From Zhongshania aliphaticivorans (GTDB lineage Bacteria > Pseudomonadota > Gammaproteobacteria > Pseudomonadales > Spongiibacteraceae), in the NCBI RefSeq assembly GCF_902705855.1, contig NZ_CACSIJ010000012.1:282770-346769 (forward strand): a DNA stretch of 64,000 nt. Direction: 5' to 3'. Under the pieces are notes generated by a model. That model was not told the DNA's origin. It saw only the letters and a list, made by a program, of their open reading frames with translations, and did no database searches. Positions within the stretch are counted from its first letter, which is position 1. Each line of letters begins with the position of its first letter. Below are positions 48,139-58,035 of the stretch, piece after piece. The translations under genes were made by a program, and so were the position numbers.

Positions 48139-48828
48139 ATGAACAAAATCAGCGACATCGATGTACTTCTTTTCGACGTAAATGAGACGCTAGTCGATAT
48201 TACAATCCTCGAACCTTTTTTCCTGCGTGTTTTCAAAAACCCATTGGTGCTAAGAAGCTGGTTTGCCGAGCTTGTTCTGTATTCGCAAACAATGACCGCC
48301 TCGGGCCTATATGAACCGTTTGGAAACTTAGCCGTTGGCGTCCTGCGTATGGTCGGAAGCAATCACAATATTACGATCAACGACGACGATGTCTCAGAGT
48401 TTAAATCTCTACTCGGCAATATGCCGGCGCACCCTGATGTGATACCGGCGCTAACACGCTTGCAGACTGCTGGATTTCGTTTGGCAACGTTAACAAACTC
48501 TGCGCCCACGCAATCGCCGACGCTATTAGAAAAAGCAGGGATCAGCGAATTTTTTGAGCAGCAGTTGAGCGTCGATGCAGTGCATGCGTTCAAGCCGCAT
48601 CCGGCAACGTATCGTCATGCCGCACAGGAATTGGCAGTGGAGCTAGATCGGATATGTCTTGTGGCATGCCACTTATGGGATACCATCGGCGCACAAGCCG
48701 CAGGTAGTTATGGTGCGTTCATCACTCGCCCCAACAACAATATTCTTATCGCTGAAAACGTACCTCAGCCAGACTTTGTTGCCCGCGACCTTATCGACCT
48801 CGCGGACCAGCTTGTGGGGCGCTCGTGA
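48139..48828 (+). CDS. HAD-family hydrolase (haloacid dehalogenase type II-like)
   Basis: 229-residue HAD enzyme. Motif I is LLFDVNETLVD with the nucleophile Asp14, motif II is LATLTNSAP, motif III includes the Lys in HAFKPHPATYRHA, and motif IV is VACHLWDTIGAQAAG. The FDVNETLVD and CHLWD wording is typical of type II haloacid dehalogenases, which hydrolyse 2-haloalkanoic acids. Many members have other substrates, so activity on haloacids is not assured. Confidence 0.88.
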   Translation: MNKISDIDVLLFDVNETLVDITILEPFFLRVFKNPLVLRSWFAELVLYSQTMTASGLYEPFGNLAVGVLRMVGSNHNITINDDDVSEFKSLLGNMPAHPDVIPALTRLQTAGFRLATLTNSAPTQSPTLLEKAGISEFFEQQLSVDAVHAFKPHPATYRHAAQELAVELDRICLVACHLWDTIGAQAAGSYGAFITRPNNNILIAENVPQPDFVARDLIDLADQLVGRS

Positions 48829-48911
48829 TGCCATCAGCAAATTAAATCCAATACCAAACACCAAATTCACGATTCCAAGCACACTCTTAGTTTCAACATA
48901 AGGAGAAGACC

Positions 48912-49565
48912 ATGACCACCCCTCAAAACAAACTGCGGATAGACATCGTGTCAGACGTGGTCTGCCCTTGGTGCGTCATCGGCTACCGGCAGCTAGCAAC
49001 AGCGCTCGAGGCAAGCGGCACCCCACACGAAATTCACTGGCACCCCTTTGAGCTAAACCCCAACATGCCGGCAGAGGGCCAAAACCTGCAAGACCATGTA
49101 GCAGAGAAATACGGTACGACCAAGGCGCAATCAGCGGACAGCCGAGTAAGAATGACCGAGGTGGGCGCCGAGGTAAACTTCAAGTTTCACTTTGCCGACG
49201 ACATGCGTATGCACAACACCTTTAATGTGCATCAGCTTTTACATTGGGCCAGTCAGCAAGAGCGCACGCACGATCTGAAGCAGGCACTCTTTGCAGCCCA
49301 CTTCACCCATGGCCGCAATCTGTCTGACGACAGCGTACTAGCGGATGTGGCTGCTGAAATCGGGCTGGACCGGAGCGAGGCTCTGGCGGTACTGGAAGAT
49401 CAGCGCTTTGCCGCAGACGTGCGCGCCGCCGAAAAAGTTTGGCTAGACGAAGGGATTCAAGGTGTACCGGCCATGATCTTCAATAACCGCCACCTCATAA
49501 CCGGAGCCCAAGGAGTCGAGAATTACAGCCGCGTTTTGCAAGAGTTGGCCAAAGAAAATAGCTAA
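48912..49565 (+). CDS. DsbA-family oxidoreductase, FrnE-like
   Basis: 217-residue cytosolic thioredoxin-fold protein with the CxxC motif in DVVCPWCVIGYRQL (about residues 18-21), an inserted helical domain and the cis-Pro segment GIQGVPAMIFNNRHLITGAQ. There is no signal peptide, so it works in the cytoplasm, as FrnE does in stress tolerance. Strong ribosome site AAGGAGAAG. It lies 83 bases after the HAD gene on the same strand. Confidence 0.9.
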   Translation: MTTPQNKLRIDIVSDVVCPWCVIGYRQLATALEASGTPHEIHWHPFELNPNMPAEGQNLQDHVAEKYGTTKAQSADSRVRMTEVGAEVNFKFHFADDMRMHNTFNVHQLLHWASQQERTHDLKQALFAAHFTHGRNLSDDSVLADVAAEIGLDRSEALAVLEDQRFAADVRAAEKVWLDEGIQGVPAMIFNNRHLITGAQGVENYSRVLQELAKENS

Positions 49566-49684
49566 GCGTTCAGGCAACACTCGAAGAGACGAAGAAGCGG
49601 CTTGAGAATCAGACTCGATTTTCTCGCCGCTCCAGATAAGAGCTGAACTGGAACTGCCGCTAAAGACACAGTTCAGTAACAAAA

Positions 49685-51154
49685 TCACGCCGGCAATGAA
49701 AAACCAAGCTCGCGCTCCAGCTGCGCAGCCAGACTAAACAAGGTCTCTTCATCATTCATGCGTCCGGTAAATTGCATGCCAATTGGCAGACCGTCGCTAC
49801 TACTGTGCAGAGGCACCGACATCCCCGGTAGGCCGGTTATATTACCCATCATCGTGAATGCCATTTTCTCTAATATCGGCGAAGCCATTTGCTCAACAAG
49901 ACCTGAGCGCAGCAATAATCTCCCGATATTTAAGCGGTGAGAGGCAAGCATCAGCAGCTCTTCAATTTTGCTATTGGGTAATTGACCATGCGGAACGGCT
50001 GGCGTCGGAATGGTCGGACAAAGCATCAGGTCGTGATGCTCCAACAAACGCCCCATCGCCAATTGAATATCGTGCCACCCTTTTTTTGCACTAACAAAAT
50101 CTGCAGCGCTGAGTGAGCGGCCTATCATCGCCATATTTTTAGTGGCCGGTTCAAACTGCTTTACACACGCAGCCCCATATAAAGCCTTGTATCCAGCAAC
50201 CATGGCGGCAACTTCGCCGCACACCACTACAAAAAAGTCGCGCCAAAATCGCTCGATATTGATCTGCGGCTCAAACTCAACCACCTCATGGCCAATTTCA
50301 CGCAACTGCTGCGCCGTTTTGTTTAATGCGATTTCTACGTCAGGATGTATTTCGGTATTTACCAGCGGTCGCCTGCTCAGGGCGATACGCAGCGGCTTTG
50401 GTTCACGCTGGGTAGCAGACAAAAACGAGCCACTTGGTAAAACAATATTATAGGGTGCACCGATCTCATGACCGCTAGTGCAATCGAGCATCGCTGCACT
50501 GTCACGCACACTGCGCGTTAAGACGTGTTCCGCGACAGCGCCCTGCCAGTCTTCACCTTGATCGGGCCCGAGGGGATTGCGTCCTCTAGAGGGCTTCAAG
50601 CCAAACACACCACACCAAGACGCGGGAAAGCGAATTGAGCCGCCACCATCGCCACCGTGAGCCATCGGAACAATGCCCGCCGCCACTGCCGCTGCGCTGC
50701 CACCCGATGAACCACCGGTACTGTAACCAAGCTTATGGGGGTTATGACTAACGCCATGGGCCTTGGGTTCGGTGGTGATAATTAAGCCAAACTCTGGGGT
50801 ATTGGTTTTGGCAAAGATATTCACACCGCTCGCCTTGTAACGACGCACTAGCTCACTGTCGTAATTTGGCACCGCCGTCATACCGCGACTCCCCATTGTC
50901 AGCGGCTCACCGGCAAAAGCCGCCAATAAATCCTTTAATACAAAGGGCACACCCGTGAATGGGCCGTCGGGCAAACCGTCGTTAATATGTCGATAAGCCC
51001 GGTCTTCAAAACGATGAATGAGCGCATTAATACTTGGGTTAATCTCATTAGCACGCGCAATCGCGGCCTCTAGCAACTCAGACGGCGTCACCTCTCCCGC
51101 CTTTATCAAGCCCGCCAAACCCAGCCCGTCGTACTCGCGGTATTCTGTAAACAT
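49685..51154 (-). CDS. Amidase (amidase signature family)
   Basis: 489-residue amide hydrolase. The Ser-cisSer-Lys triad is visible: Lys in GVPFVLKDL (about 74), cis-Ser in STGGSSGGSAAAVAAG (about 150) and nucleophile Ser in HGGDGGGSIRFPAS (about 174). It resembles bacterial amidases such as 6-aminohexanoate-cyclic-dimer hydrolase and other broad amidases rather than GatA; no gatB or gatC is near. Strong ribosome site GGGGAGG. Confidence 0.9.
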   Translation of the reverse strand: MFTEYREYDGLGLAGLIKAGEVTPSELLEAAIARANEINPSINALIHRFEDRAYRHINDGLPDGPFTGVPFVLKDLLAAFAGEPLTMGSRGMTAVPNYDSELVRRYKASGVNIFAKTNTPEFGLIITTEPKAHGVSHNPHKLGYSTGGSSGGSAAAVAAGIVPMAHGGDGGGSIRFPASWCGVFGLKPSRGRNPLGPDQGEDWQGAVAEHVLTRSVRDSAAMLDCTSGHEIGAPYNIVLPSGSFLSATQREPKPLRIALSRRPLVNTEIHPDVEIALNKTAQQLREIGHEVVEFEPQINIERFWRDFFVVVCGEVAAMVAGYKALYGAACVKQFEPATKNMAMIGRSLSAADFVSAKKGWHDIQLAMGRLLEHHDLMLCPTIPTPAVPHGQLPNSKIEELLMLASHRLNIGRLLLRSGLVEQMASPILEKMAFTMMGNITGLPGMSVPLHSSSDGLPIGMQFTGRMNDEETLFSLAAQLERELGFSLPA

Positions 51155-51383
51155 CGTGGCCTCCCCTTATTATTCTTATGATAGTAGCAAGTAATGCATG
51201 GCCTGTTGCAATGGACAAAATGTAGCCGCTAAGTAAATAATCAAAATGCCTTTGGCTGAATACCCATTTCGCGCTACAGTATTCGGGCTGGGCAAACGGA
51301 TACGTAAGCACCCAGAATTTACAACAAACATTCAAATGCTCTTCGCAACACCTTTTAATCCATAACAATACAAGGTTGTAGCT

Positions 51384-51635
51384 ATGCCTCTACCCAAAGA
51401 CATTCTTGACGAAATACGTGTACTCACCCAATTCAACCCCGCCTCCGCATTAGAAGGCATTAAGGTACATCACACCGCAGAATCGGGCACTATCGCCGCC
51501 ACCCAACGCCTTTACGATAAAGACCTTATTACCCTACCCGACGGTGGCTATCTAACAAGCAGCGGCCAAGAAGTCATCCGTCATCTAGACAGCCTACTTA
51601 CCGTTTTACAATGTAAAGAAGCGGTTCCCAGCTAA
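51384..51635 (+). CDS. TIGR02647-family small protein
   Basis: 83-residue protein matching the TIGR02647 pattern: NP..ALEGIKVHHTAESGTIAATQRLYDKDLITLPDGGYLTSSGQEV. The shape suggests a compact winged-helix-like fold and the family is sometimes labelled DNA-binding, but function is not known. Single gene behind AAGG. Confidence 0.85.
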   Translation: MPLPKDILDEIRVLTQFNPASALEGIKVHHTAESGTIAATQRLYDKDLITLPDGGYLTSSGQEVIRHLDSLLTVLQCKEAVPS

Positions 51636-51770
51636 TATCATCACCTCAAATAGGGTCGGTAATTAGAGCCCAAATGCTCCAGTGCCGACCATGTACGCGC
51701 CCCCACTTTACGTGATTCCCATACTCAATTTCAGATACACTCTCTGCTCTCACCCAATGCAGAGCTGTTA

Positions 51771-52766
51771 ATGGATCCTCTTACCCAAGGCTTACTCGGC
51801 GCAGTCGCTGTTCGCAATTCCGGCAGTAAAGTAGCAAAGCGCGGTGGCGTGGTGCTGCTCGGCTTTTTAGCGGGCATGGCCGCTGATTTAGACGTGATCA
51901 TTCGCTCTACTAGCGACCCCTTGTTATTTTTAGAGTATCACCGCCAATTCACCCACTCGCTTATTTTTATTCCCTTGGGCGGACTCATCTGCGGCTTGGT
52001 TTTACATAAACTGATAGGCCAGCGGAACGCCCTTAGCTGGCAACAAAGTGTGCTGTTTTGCACGCTGGGTTACGCCACCCACGCCCTGCTCGATGCCTGC
52101 ACCACCTACGGCACCCAGCTTTACTGGCCGTTTAGCAATGAGCGAGTCGCGTGGAATATCATGTCGATTATCGACCCCCTATACACCCTACCCATTGCGG
52201 GATTGCTCATTCTAAGCCTGCGTAAGCACTGGCGCTGGGCTGCCCCCTTCGCGCTATTTTGGATGTTTGCCTACCCCACCCTCGGCTGGTGGCAGCGCGA
52301 TCGCGCCGAAGCCGCGGGCCACGAACTCGCCGCTAGCCGCGGGCACCTTGTTCGCAGCTTGGAAGCAAAGCCGTCTTTCGGAAATATCCTGCTGTGGAAA
52401 ATTGTCTACCGCACAGATACTGCGTATTACATAGACGCAGTGCGAGTTGGTCGCGAGCCCAAGATTTTCCCCGGTGATAGCATCCCTCTACTCATACTCA
52501 GCGACATACCGTGGCTGCTAGCGGATAGCCGCCAAGCAACCGACCTAGAGCGCTTTCGTTGGTTCTCAAAGGGTTATATTGCCCTTGATCCAAACAACCC
52601 CCAACGCATTATTGATATTCGTTATTCCCTGCTGCCGAATGAGCTGGATGCGCTATGGAGTATTGAATTATCGCCAGACACCCCCAATAAACCAGTCATC
52701 TACCAAACCCATAGAAGCGATGGCAAAGAGAAGCTTCGTCAATTATGGCAAATGCTAACGCAATAA
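51771..52766 (+). CDS. YdjM-like membrane-bound metal-dependent hydrolase
   Basis: 331-residue inner-membrane protein of PF04307. The opening MDPLTQGLLGA, DLD in GMAADLDVII, and HRQFTHSLIFIPLGG with clustered His and Asp residues form the presumed metal site. Further His/Asp follow in YATHALLDACTTYGTQLYWPF. About four to five TM helices occupy residues 25-175. The C-terminal half is soluble. Substrate unknown; E. coli YdjM is SOS-regulated, but I saw no LexA box upstream here. Confidence 0.87.
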   Translation: MDPLTQGLLGAVAVRNSGSKVAKRGGVVLLGFLAGMAADLDVIIRSTSDPLLFLEYHRQFTHSLIFIPLGGLICGLVLHKLIGQRNALSWQQSVLFCTLGYATHALLDACTTYGTQLYWPFSNERVAWNIMSIIDPLYTLPIAGLLILSLRKHWRWAAPFALFWMFAYPTLGWWQRDRAEAAGHELAASRGHLVRSLEAKPSFGNILLWKIVYRTDTAYYIDAVRVGREPKIFPGDSIPLLILSDIPWLLADSRQATDLERFRWFSKGYIALDPNNPQRIIDIRYSLLPNELDALWSIELSPDTPNKPVIYQTHRSDGKEKLRQLWQMLTQ

Positions 52767-52802
52767 TTTGTTAGCCGTCTCGCGACCAAATACGGATGAC
52801 TC

Positions 52803-53786
52803 ATGGCTAAATTATCAGTGCTAGACCTTTCCCCCATTACCGCCGATGGTGATGCGGGCACGTCCCTACAGAACAGCCTATCACTGGCACAGCACGCTGA
52901 AAAATGGGGATTTAATCGCTATTGGCTGGCGGAACACCACAATATGCAGGGCATTGCCAGTGCCGCTACCGCTGTTGTGATCGGTCACATTGCTGGGGGT
53001 ACCAAGACTATCCGTGTTGGAGCCGGCGGCGTTATGCTACCCAATCACGCGCCCCTCATTATCGCCGAACAGTTTGGCACCCTAGAGGCCCTATACCCGA
53101 ATCGCATCGATCTTGGACTTGGTCGCGCACCCGGCACAGATCAAGCCACCGCCTACGCCATGCGCCGCAACATGGATTCCGACGTCGATCAGTTCCCACG
53201 CGATGTGGTAGAACTAATGGGTTACTTTGGTGAACCGCATCCCGATCAAAAGATTCATGCCGTACCCGGAAGCGGCCTTAATATTCCGTTTTGGATTCTA
53301 GGCTCCAGCTTATTCGGCGCCCAGTTAGCTGCGTCACTTGGCTTGCCCTACGCCTTTGCATCGCATTTTGCACCAGAGCAAATGCTGCCTGCGATTGCCC
53401 TGTACCGCGAACGCTTCCGCCCTTCCGCGCAGCTAGATAAGCCTTATGTGATGTTGGGTTTTAACGTGTTTGCCGCCGACACCGACGCCCAAGCTCACTA
53501 TATAGCGAGTTCGATGCAGCGTGCTTTCGTCAATTTGCGACGCGGGCAGCCGGGGAAACTGCAGCCCCCCGCGGATAACTATCTAGCGCAACTATCAGGC
53601 GGCGAGCAAATGCTGCTTCGTCAAATCATGTCCTGCTCAGCGATTGGCACCGCCGATAAAGTACAAGAAGACATGCAAAAATTTATCGATAAAACCCAAG
53701 CCGATGAACTGATGATCACCTCGCAAATTTACACCCACGAGGCACGCCTACGGTCTTACGAAATTGTGTCATCGCTTAAGCTATAA
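52803..53786 (+). CDS. LLM-class flavin-dependent oxidoreductase (luciferase-like)
   Basis: 327-residue TIM-barrel FMN monooxygenase-fold protein of the MsnO8 type. Characteristic segments are LSVLDLSPI at the N-terminus, [55 protein letters not shown] and [16 protein letters not shown]. The substrate is unknown; no partner flavin reductase is adjacent. It starts 37 bases after the YdjM-like gene. Confidence 0.92.
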   Translation: MAKLSVLDLSPITADGDAGTSLQNSLSLAQHAEKWGFNRYWLAEHHNMQGIASAATAVVIGHIAGGTKTIRVGAGGVMLPNHAPLIIAEQFGTLEALYPNRIDLGLGRAPGTDQATAYAMRRNMDSDVDQFPRDVVELMGYFGEPHPDQKIHAVPGSGLNIPFWILGSSLFGAQLAASLGLPYAFASHFAPEQMLPAIALYRERFRPSAQLDKPYVMLGFNVFAADTDAQAHYIASSMQRAFVNLRRGQPGKLQPPADNYLAQLSGGEQMLLRQIMSCSAIGTADKVQEDMQKFIDKTQADELMITSQIYTHEARLRSYEIVSSLKL

Positions 53787-53821
53787 CACGAGAACACCTG
53801 TATAAAAGCAGGCTAACTAAG

Positions 53822-53852
53822 CGAATCTGGCTATAAATAACAGCCAGATTCG
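53822..53852. terminator. Hairpin between convergent LLM and mscS genes
   Basis: CGAATCTGGCT (53822-53832), loop ATAAATAAC and AGCCAGATTCG (53842-53852) form an 11-bp perfect stem. It lies between two convergent stops (53786 and 53872) and probably ends both transcripts, though T-runs are lacking. Confidence 0.6.
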
Positions 53853-53871
53853 GGAAAATTGAGTAGTAGCT

Positions 53872-55182
53872 TTACTTCCCCATGCTCTCGTTGAGCACCC
53901 GCACCTCGCGCTGAGGGAAGGGGATTTGGAAGCCGTTGTCACGCATAGCTTCAAAAATCATCAGGAGCAAATCGCCACCGACACGGTTTTTACCGTCATC
54001 GATACCCATCATCCAAAACTCGACGAACATATTCACGCCAGAATCACCAAAACTGTCAATTTCGCAATCGGGTCGTTCTTCAAACGGAATACTCTCGCCG
54101 CTAAGAACCTGCGCATGCGAGGCCACGGTTTCTTTGATAATTTCGACTAACTGACGGATATCAGAATCGTAAGCTACCGAAAAATCGACGCGGTAACGTT
54201 GCTTTTTATTTTTGTGAGTCCAGTTAGTAAAACTCTCCGTTACGAACTTTTCATTTGGCACCATGATGTCTTTGCCATCATAGGTTTCCAAGGTGGTCGA
54301 TCTAAGAGTCAGCTCCCGAACAAATCCGGTGCGGCCATCTTCAAGCTCAATGTAGTCATCTAGGGAAATGGATCGGTCGAGTAAAATAATAATGCCAGAG
54401 ATAAAGTTGGATGCTATCGCCTGCAAACCAAAACCAAGCCCCACACCCAAGGCACCACCAAACACCGCCAAAGCAGTGAGATTAACCCCCATGACTTGCA
54501 ACAGTAGCAAGAAAATCAAAACAAAAATGGCCACTTCAAACAATTTTGCGGCCACTTCCCTGGTTCTAAAATCGAGCTTTTCCTGACGTCGAATAATCTC
54601 CTGGCCCGTGCTATTCGACACTCGCCCCAACCAAAATAGCAGCGAGCCAAACAAGGCCACGCGAACAACGCCATAAGCTGAAATATCTATATTACCCACA
54701 GAGATTTTCATGTCTTCGAGTATGGCAATAATCGGCTCAAGCACATTCAGTAAATGCAAGAACAGCAATGGCTGGCCAATCCAGCGAAACACAAACGCGA
54801 TGAAATCATTTTTTACATAATCACGAATTAGCGACCTAAAAACCAACATCATGGCGACAAATAACGCCGTTCTCACCAGCCAGAACGCCCCTATGAACTG
54901 CGCACTCAATTCAACAGAAAAACTCAAAACCAAAATGGTAAGCAAGGGGAATATCAGCACTCCCAGCTTGCCGGTAAGCCTACGCAGCGGTTTAAGCGGC
55001 GCATTCGCTGGCGCATCGGCAAAGAGAGGAACAAACTTACGAATGTAGGTGGTAATAAAAAAGGTTATACCAAAAACGACTAATACCAACGCTAGCTGGG
55101 CGTAGGTCTGAGTTTGCAAGAAAACCGCAAGTATCTGCTCCGCAAGGTCTATAGAAGCCTGTTTGTAATTTTCAAAATCCAT
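53872..55182 (-). CDS. MscS-family mechanosensitive ion channel
   Basis: 436-residue inner-membrane channel that opens under osmotic downshock. About six N-terminal TM helices precede the pore helix AVFGGALGVGLGFGLQAIASNFISGIIILLD. After it come the beta domain SISLDDYIELEDGRTGFVRELTLRSTTLETYDGKDIMVPNEKF and the alpha/beta cytoplasmic cage. The extra TM helices make it longer than E. coli MscS (286 residues), like YbdG/YnaI-type homologues. Confidence 0.92.
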   Translation of the reverse strand: MDFENYKQASIDLAEQILAVFLQTQTYAQLALVLVVFGITFFITTYIRKFVPLFADAPANAPLKPLRRLTGKLGVLIFPLLTILVLSFSVELSAQFIGAFWLVRTALFVAMMLVFRSLIRDYVKNDFIAFVFRWIGQPLLFLHLLNVLEPIIAILEDMKISVGNIDISAYGVVRVALFGSLLFWLGRVSNSTGQEIIRRQEKLDFRTREVAAKLFEVAIFVLIFLLLLQVMGVNLTALAVFGGALGVGLGFGLQAIASNFISGIIILLDRSISLDDYIELEDGRTGFVRELTLRSTTLETYDGKDIMVPNEKFVTESFTNWTHKNKKQRYRVDFSVAYDSDIRQLVEIIKETVASHAQVLSGESIPFEERPDCEIDSFGDSGVNMFVEFWMMGIDDGKNRVGGDLLLMIFEAMRDNGFQIPFPQREVRVLNESMGK

Positions 55183-56114
55183 ACTATACGCCCATGTTAT
55201 TCATTCCAATCTTATGAAATTCAACTCTTCTATTTGATCCAACTCTCACTGGCACCGCCACATGACTTCACTAAAAACTAAGTATCAGGAAATACAATAC
55301 TGTGAAAACCCAAGCTTTCGATACAACCCGACCATCTACGATCAGCAACTTCGCTACTATCCTCTCATATGCCGGCGCTATCTGCGATGAAGGCGGTTGG
55401 GCTCCTACAATCATTTCCTCGCTAGTATTTCAGGCATTAATATCTTCGCGTTGCTTAAGGTATCCTCAACCCTATAGCTAAGCGAATTACAGAACGTCAA
55501 TACTCTTCTACTAAAACTGCGACACTAAATACTCAATTGAGGCCCACCAATATCACTAGGACTATCCTCAATGTGTCACATTAATATTTCCCCAAAGCAC
55601 CGGCCTTCATATACCAATTAAACCGCTGAATAGTAAACGGCGACATTGTCGACTTCTCCGACAAAGAGAATTTCAAGCTGCATCTTGCCGTTTCTAGAAA
55701 ACATCGTTATGTGAGGCGGCCAAGTAGAGTTAGACTACACAATAACCACAAAACGATAACCGCCACTCTACCACTTTCTCTTAATAATCTTATTACTTCC
55801 TCTAAACCGGCTTCTCAGATTAGCAACAGCCATCATCAGCCGCCATACAATTATCTATACTTTATTAAAGTCGCGTACTACTTTCCGTGCCCCCAAAAAG
55901 TGATGTAGATCTCGCTTTTAAAGTCATCACAGCTAAATGCGTACTAATACGAATACGAGAATTTATGTAACTCCGACATAGTCTATCCACACGGGGGATG
56001 TATATCCCAATAACTAGTTTGCTGCTGACAAGACATTAATCGAACAAGCTATCTGTTTCGTTTAAAAACTCTGTTTAGCAACACACGGTGCACATAGTCT
56101 AGCGAACGAAAGTC
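55183..56114. other. Gene-free stretch before the BLUF/GTPase module
   Basis: This 932-base stretch, the longest gap in the window, is AT-rich. I found no frame with convincing coding features; the longest plus-strand frame (55711-55908, 65 codons) has a composition unlike neighbouring proteins and no ribosome site. No tRNA, repeat array or decayed gene could be recognised by eye. It may contain the promoter of the downstream module, a decayed gene or an unrecognised RNA. Confidence 0.5.
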
Positions 56115-56942
56115 ATGAAACGAATTGCGTGTATAAGCACGATCACACAACATCCTGATGAGGGAGACGCTTCCACACAACTCATGGAGCTCTATAACTC
56201 AACGCGGGTTTACAACAGAGAAAACGATATCACCGGCGTATTTCTTGTTTCAGGTAGCAGCTGCCTGCAAATTATGGAAGGCAACGCAGAATCCCTCGCA
56301 AGTGCCATTTACCGTATGGGGCGCGATTCTCGTCTTAGTGACTTCAGCGTTGTAATGAATTGCAACAACGATATCGCCGAATTTTCAGGCTGGAAAATCC
56401 GTATCATTAGCTCTGGAGCTAACGCACATTTGGATTTTATCGCAAGACTTAAAGAAACCCTAGCAGACAAAATTCAAGCAAAAAACAATCACGACAACGC
56501 ACGCTTAGACAGCTTCTTTGGCAAACCAGAGCTTAGCGCTAACGTTCAACCGCCAACGTTAGCCGCTCCGACGGACGTCAATAGCACTAGCAAAAAAACA
56601 TACGATAATTGTGTAATTTCCGTTTCTGCATGGCCACGACCAACACAAATACGGATGACACCAGAGCTAATTCGTATCTGTTCCAATCTCACGAAAAGAC
56701 CCGCACATTTCGAACGTATTTTAGCCTTGAATCTTTGCTCCTCTACTGAAAAATTAACTCATTACTTATCTGCGTTAGAAAGCTTAGGTTTGCTAAAAAC
56801 GCACTCTAGCGTCGGAACCCCAAATTTGAGAGTTGTTAACAACCCACCCAAAGCAACCAATGCGGCAACACAAACAGTCAGCAGTACCGCCGACAGATTC
56901 AGCCGTGTTCTAAAACGCTTTATCGCATCAGCTAAAGCTTAG
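56115..56942 (+). CDS. BLUF-like sensor protein lacking the photoactive Tyr, with C-terminal helical domain
   Basis: 275-residue protein. Residues 1-95 follow the BLUF fold: KRIACIS (strand 1), [24 protein letters not shown] and FSGWKIRII. Asn34 and Gln52 align with the flavin-binding Asn and Gln of PixD/AppA. The Tyr essential for photochemistry (LIYSS in PixD) is Cys6 here, so light sensing by the known mechanism is unlikely. After a polar linker, residues about 165-225 ([22 protein letters not shown]...[10 protein letters not shown]) look like a winged-helix or DUF4388-like domain. It is the first gene of a module with a small GTPase and two Roadblock proteins. Confidence 0.72.
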   Translation: MKRIACISTITQHPDEGDASTQLMELYNSTRVYNRENDITGVFLVSGSSCLQIMEGNAESLASAIYRMGRDSRLSDFSVVMNCNNDIAEFSGWKIRIISSGANAHLDFIARLKETLADKIQAKNNHDNARLDSFFGKPELSANVQPPTLAAPTDVNSTSKKTYDNCVISVSAWPRPTQIRMTPELIRICSNLTKRPAHFERILALNLCSSTEKLTHYLSALESLGLLKTHSSVGTPNLRVVNNPPKATNAATQTVSSTADRFSRVLKRFIASAKA

Positions 56943-56955
56943 GAAGTCGCTAATA

Positions 56956-57525
56956 ATGGATCAGATATATAATAAATTGGCGATAGTGGGTGAAGTAGGT
57001 GCAGGTAAAACTCAGCTCATTAACACTATTAGTGAAATCTCCCCGTTTGCTACCGAAGCGAGATCTTCGGTCGATATTGGCAAAGAATACACAACCGTTG
57101 GCATTGACTATGGTCGCTTGAGCCTCGATGCCGATATAGCACTGGGACTTTTCGGCTTACCAGGTCAAAAACGATTTTCGTTGCTATGGGATATGGTGAA
57201 CACCTCATTGTGGGGGCTCGTCATTCTAGTCAAATACGGTGATGGCGTTAATATCGACGCAATCGACGATATCCTTACCCACTTCCAGCCACTTAAAGAT
57301 AACGTCCCGGTCATAGTCGGTGTCAGCCATTCCGAAAACGCGACTGCCGACGAGTTAGACGTACTTTTGGAATTTTTAGAACACGTTTTACAAGGGCACG
57401 GGCTATCGGCCCCGATCATGCCCGTTGATCCGCGAGATATTGAGTCCTCTCTCATGCTGCTCCAGATGATCGATGCAATAAATAACACAGACGAGTATGA
57501 AGGAGCACAACTAAATGTCGTTTAA
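56956..57525 (+). CDS. Small Ras-like GTPase (COG2229/MglA-like)
   Basis: 189-residue stand-alone GTPase. G1 is GEVGAGKT (residues 12-19), the switch I region is [15 protein letters not shown], and G3 is replaced by FGLPGQKRF, where PGQ matches the MglA/COG2229 switch II. The usual NKxD (G4) is replaced by GVSHSEN, so guanine specificity may be altered or relaxed. It starts 13 bases after the BLUF-like gene and overlaps the next gene by 11 bases. Proteins of this group act as polarity or signalling switches regulated by Roadblock partners. Confidence 0.82.
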   Translation: MDQIYNKLAIVGEVGAGKTQLINTISEISPFATEARSSVDIGKEYTTVGIDYGRLSLDADIALGLFGLPGQKRFSLLWDMVNTSLWGLVILVKYGDGVNIDAIDDILTHFQPLKDNVPVIVGVSHSENATADELDVLLEFLEHVLQGHGLSAPIMPVDPRDIESSLMLLQMIDAINNTDEYEGAQLNVV

Positions 57526-57922
57526 TAATATGTTGAGTGAACGACTTATCGACTTATTCGATGATTATTCGAACAACGATAATGCGATAGAAATTATTTC
57601 ACTGGCGACAACTGACGGGTTTCCCGTCCATCATTTTTCGCGCCTACATGAAGGATTTGATGTCGAAACCATGGCCGCTGCTGCAAGTACGCTTTACTCA
57701 GTAAGCAATGCTGTCACTAAGCAGATTTTATCAAAAAGCTTCAAAATTACGTTTATTGAATCTGAGCAAGGCAATGTCGCTTTTGTCGCCCTACAATTGA
57801 ACGACAAGGATTTCGTACTATCCATGTCGGCCAAAAGCAATATGAACATCGCTAATTTGCGTTTATTAATTAACAGATTAGCAAATGAAATTGGAGATAT
57901 TGATCTAGCCGATGTCGCATAA
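57515..57922 (+). CDS. Roadblock/LC7-domain protein (first copy)
   Basis: 135-residue single-domain protein. The pattern [19 protein letters not shown], then [20 protein letters not shown], then [28 protein letters not shown] fits the Roadblock/LC7 fold of MglB-type GTPase regulators. It starts within the last codons of the GTPase gene (AAGGAG upstream), implying coupled translation and a fixed ratio of the two proteins. Confidence 0.8.
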   Translation: MSFNNMLSERLIDLFDDYSNNDNAIEIISLATTDGFPVHHFSRLHEGFDVETMAAAASTLYSVSNAVTKQILSKSFKITFIESEQGNVAFVALQLNDKDFVLSMSAKSNMNIANLRLLINRLANEIGDIDLADVA

Positions 57923-58035
57923 ACCTTAAAGCATTCAAACCTTGACATATACGTCGTAAAACGTAATTAGAAAACAAACTACACCATTAACAATTTAATA
58001 ATAGCTATACGAATTTAATCAGGAGAGTAAAAAGT

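Noticed and set aside
55711-55908. 65-codon plus-strand frame in the large gap
   Set aside because: No ribosome site and unusual composition (many Ser, Asn, Pro); not convincing as a gene.
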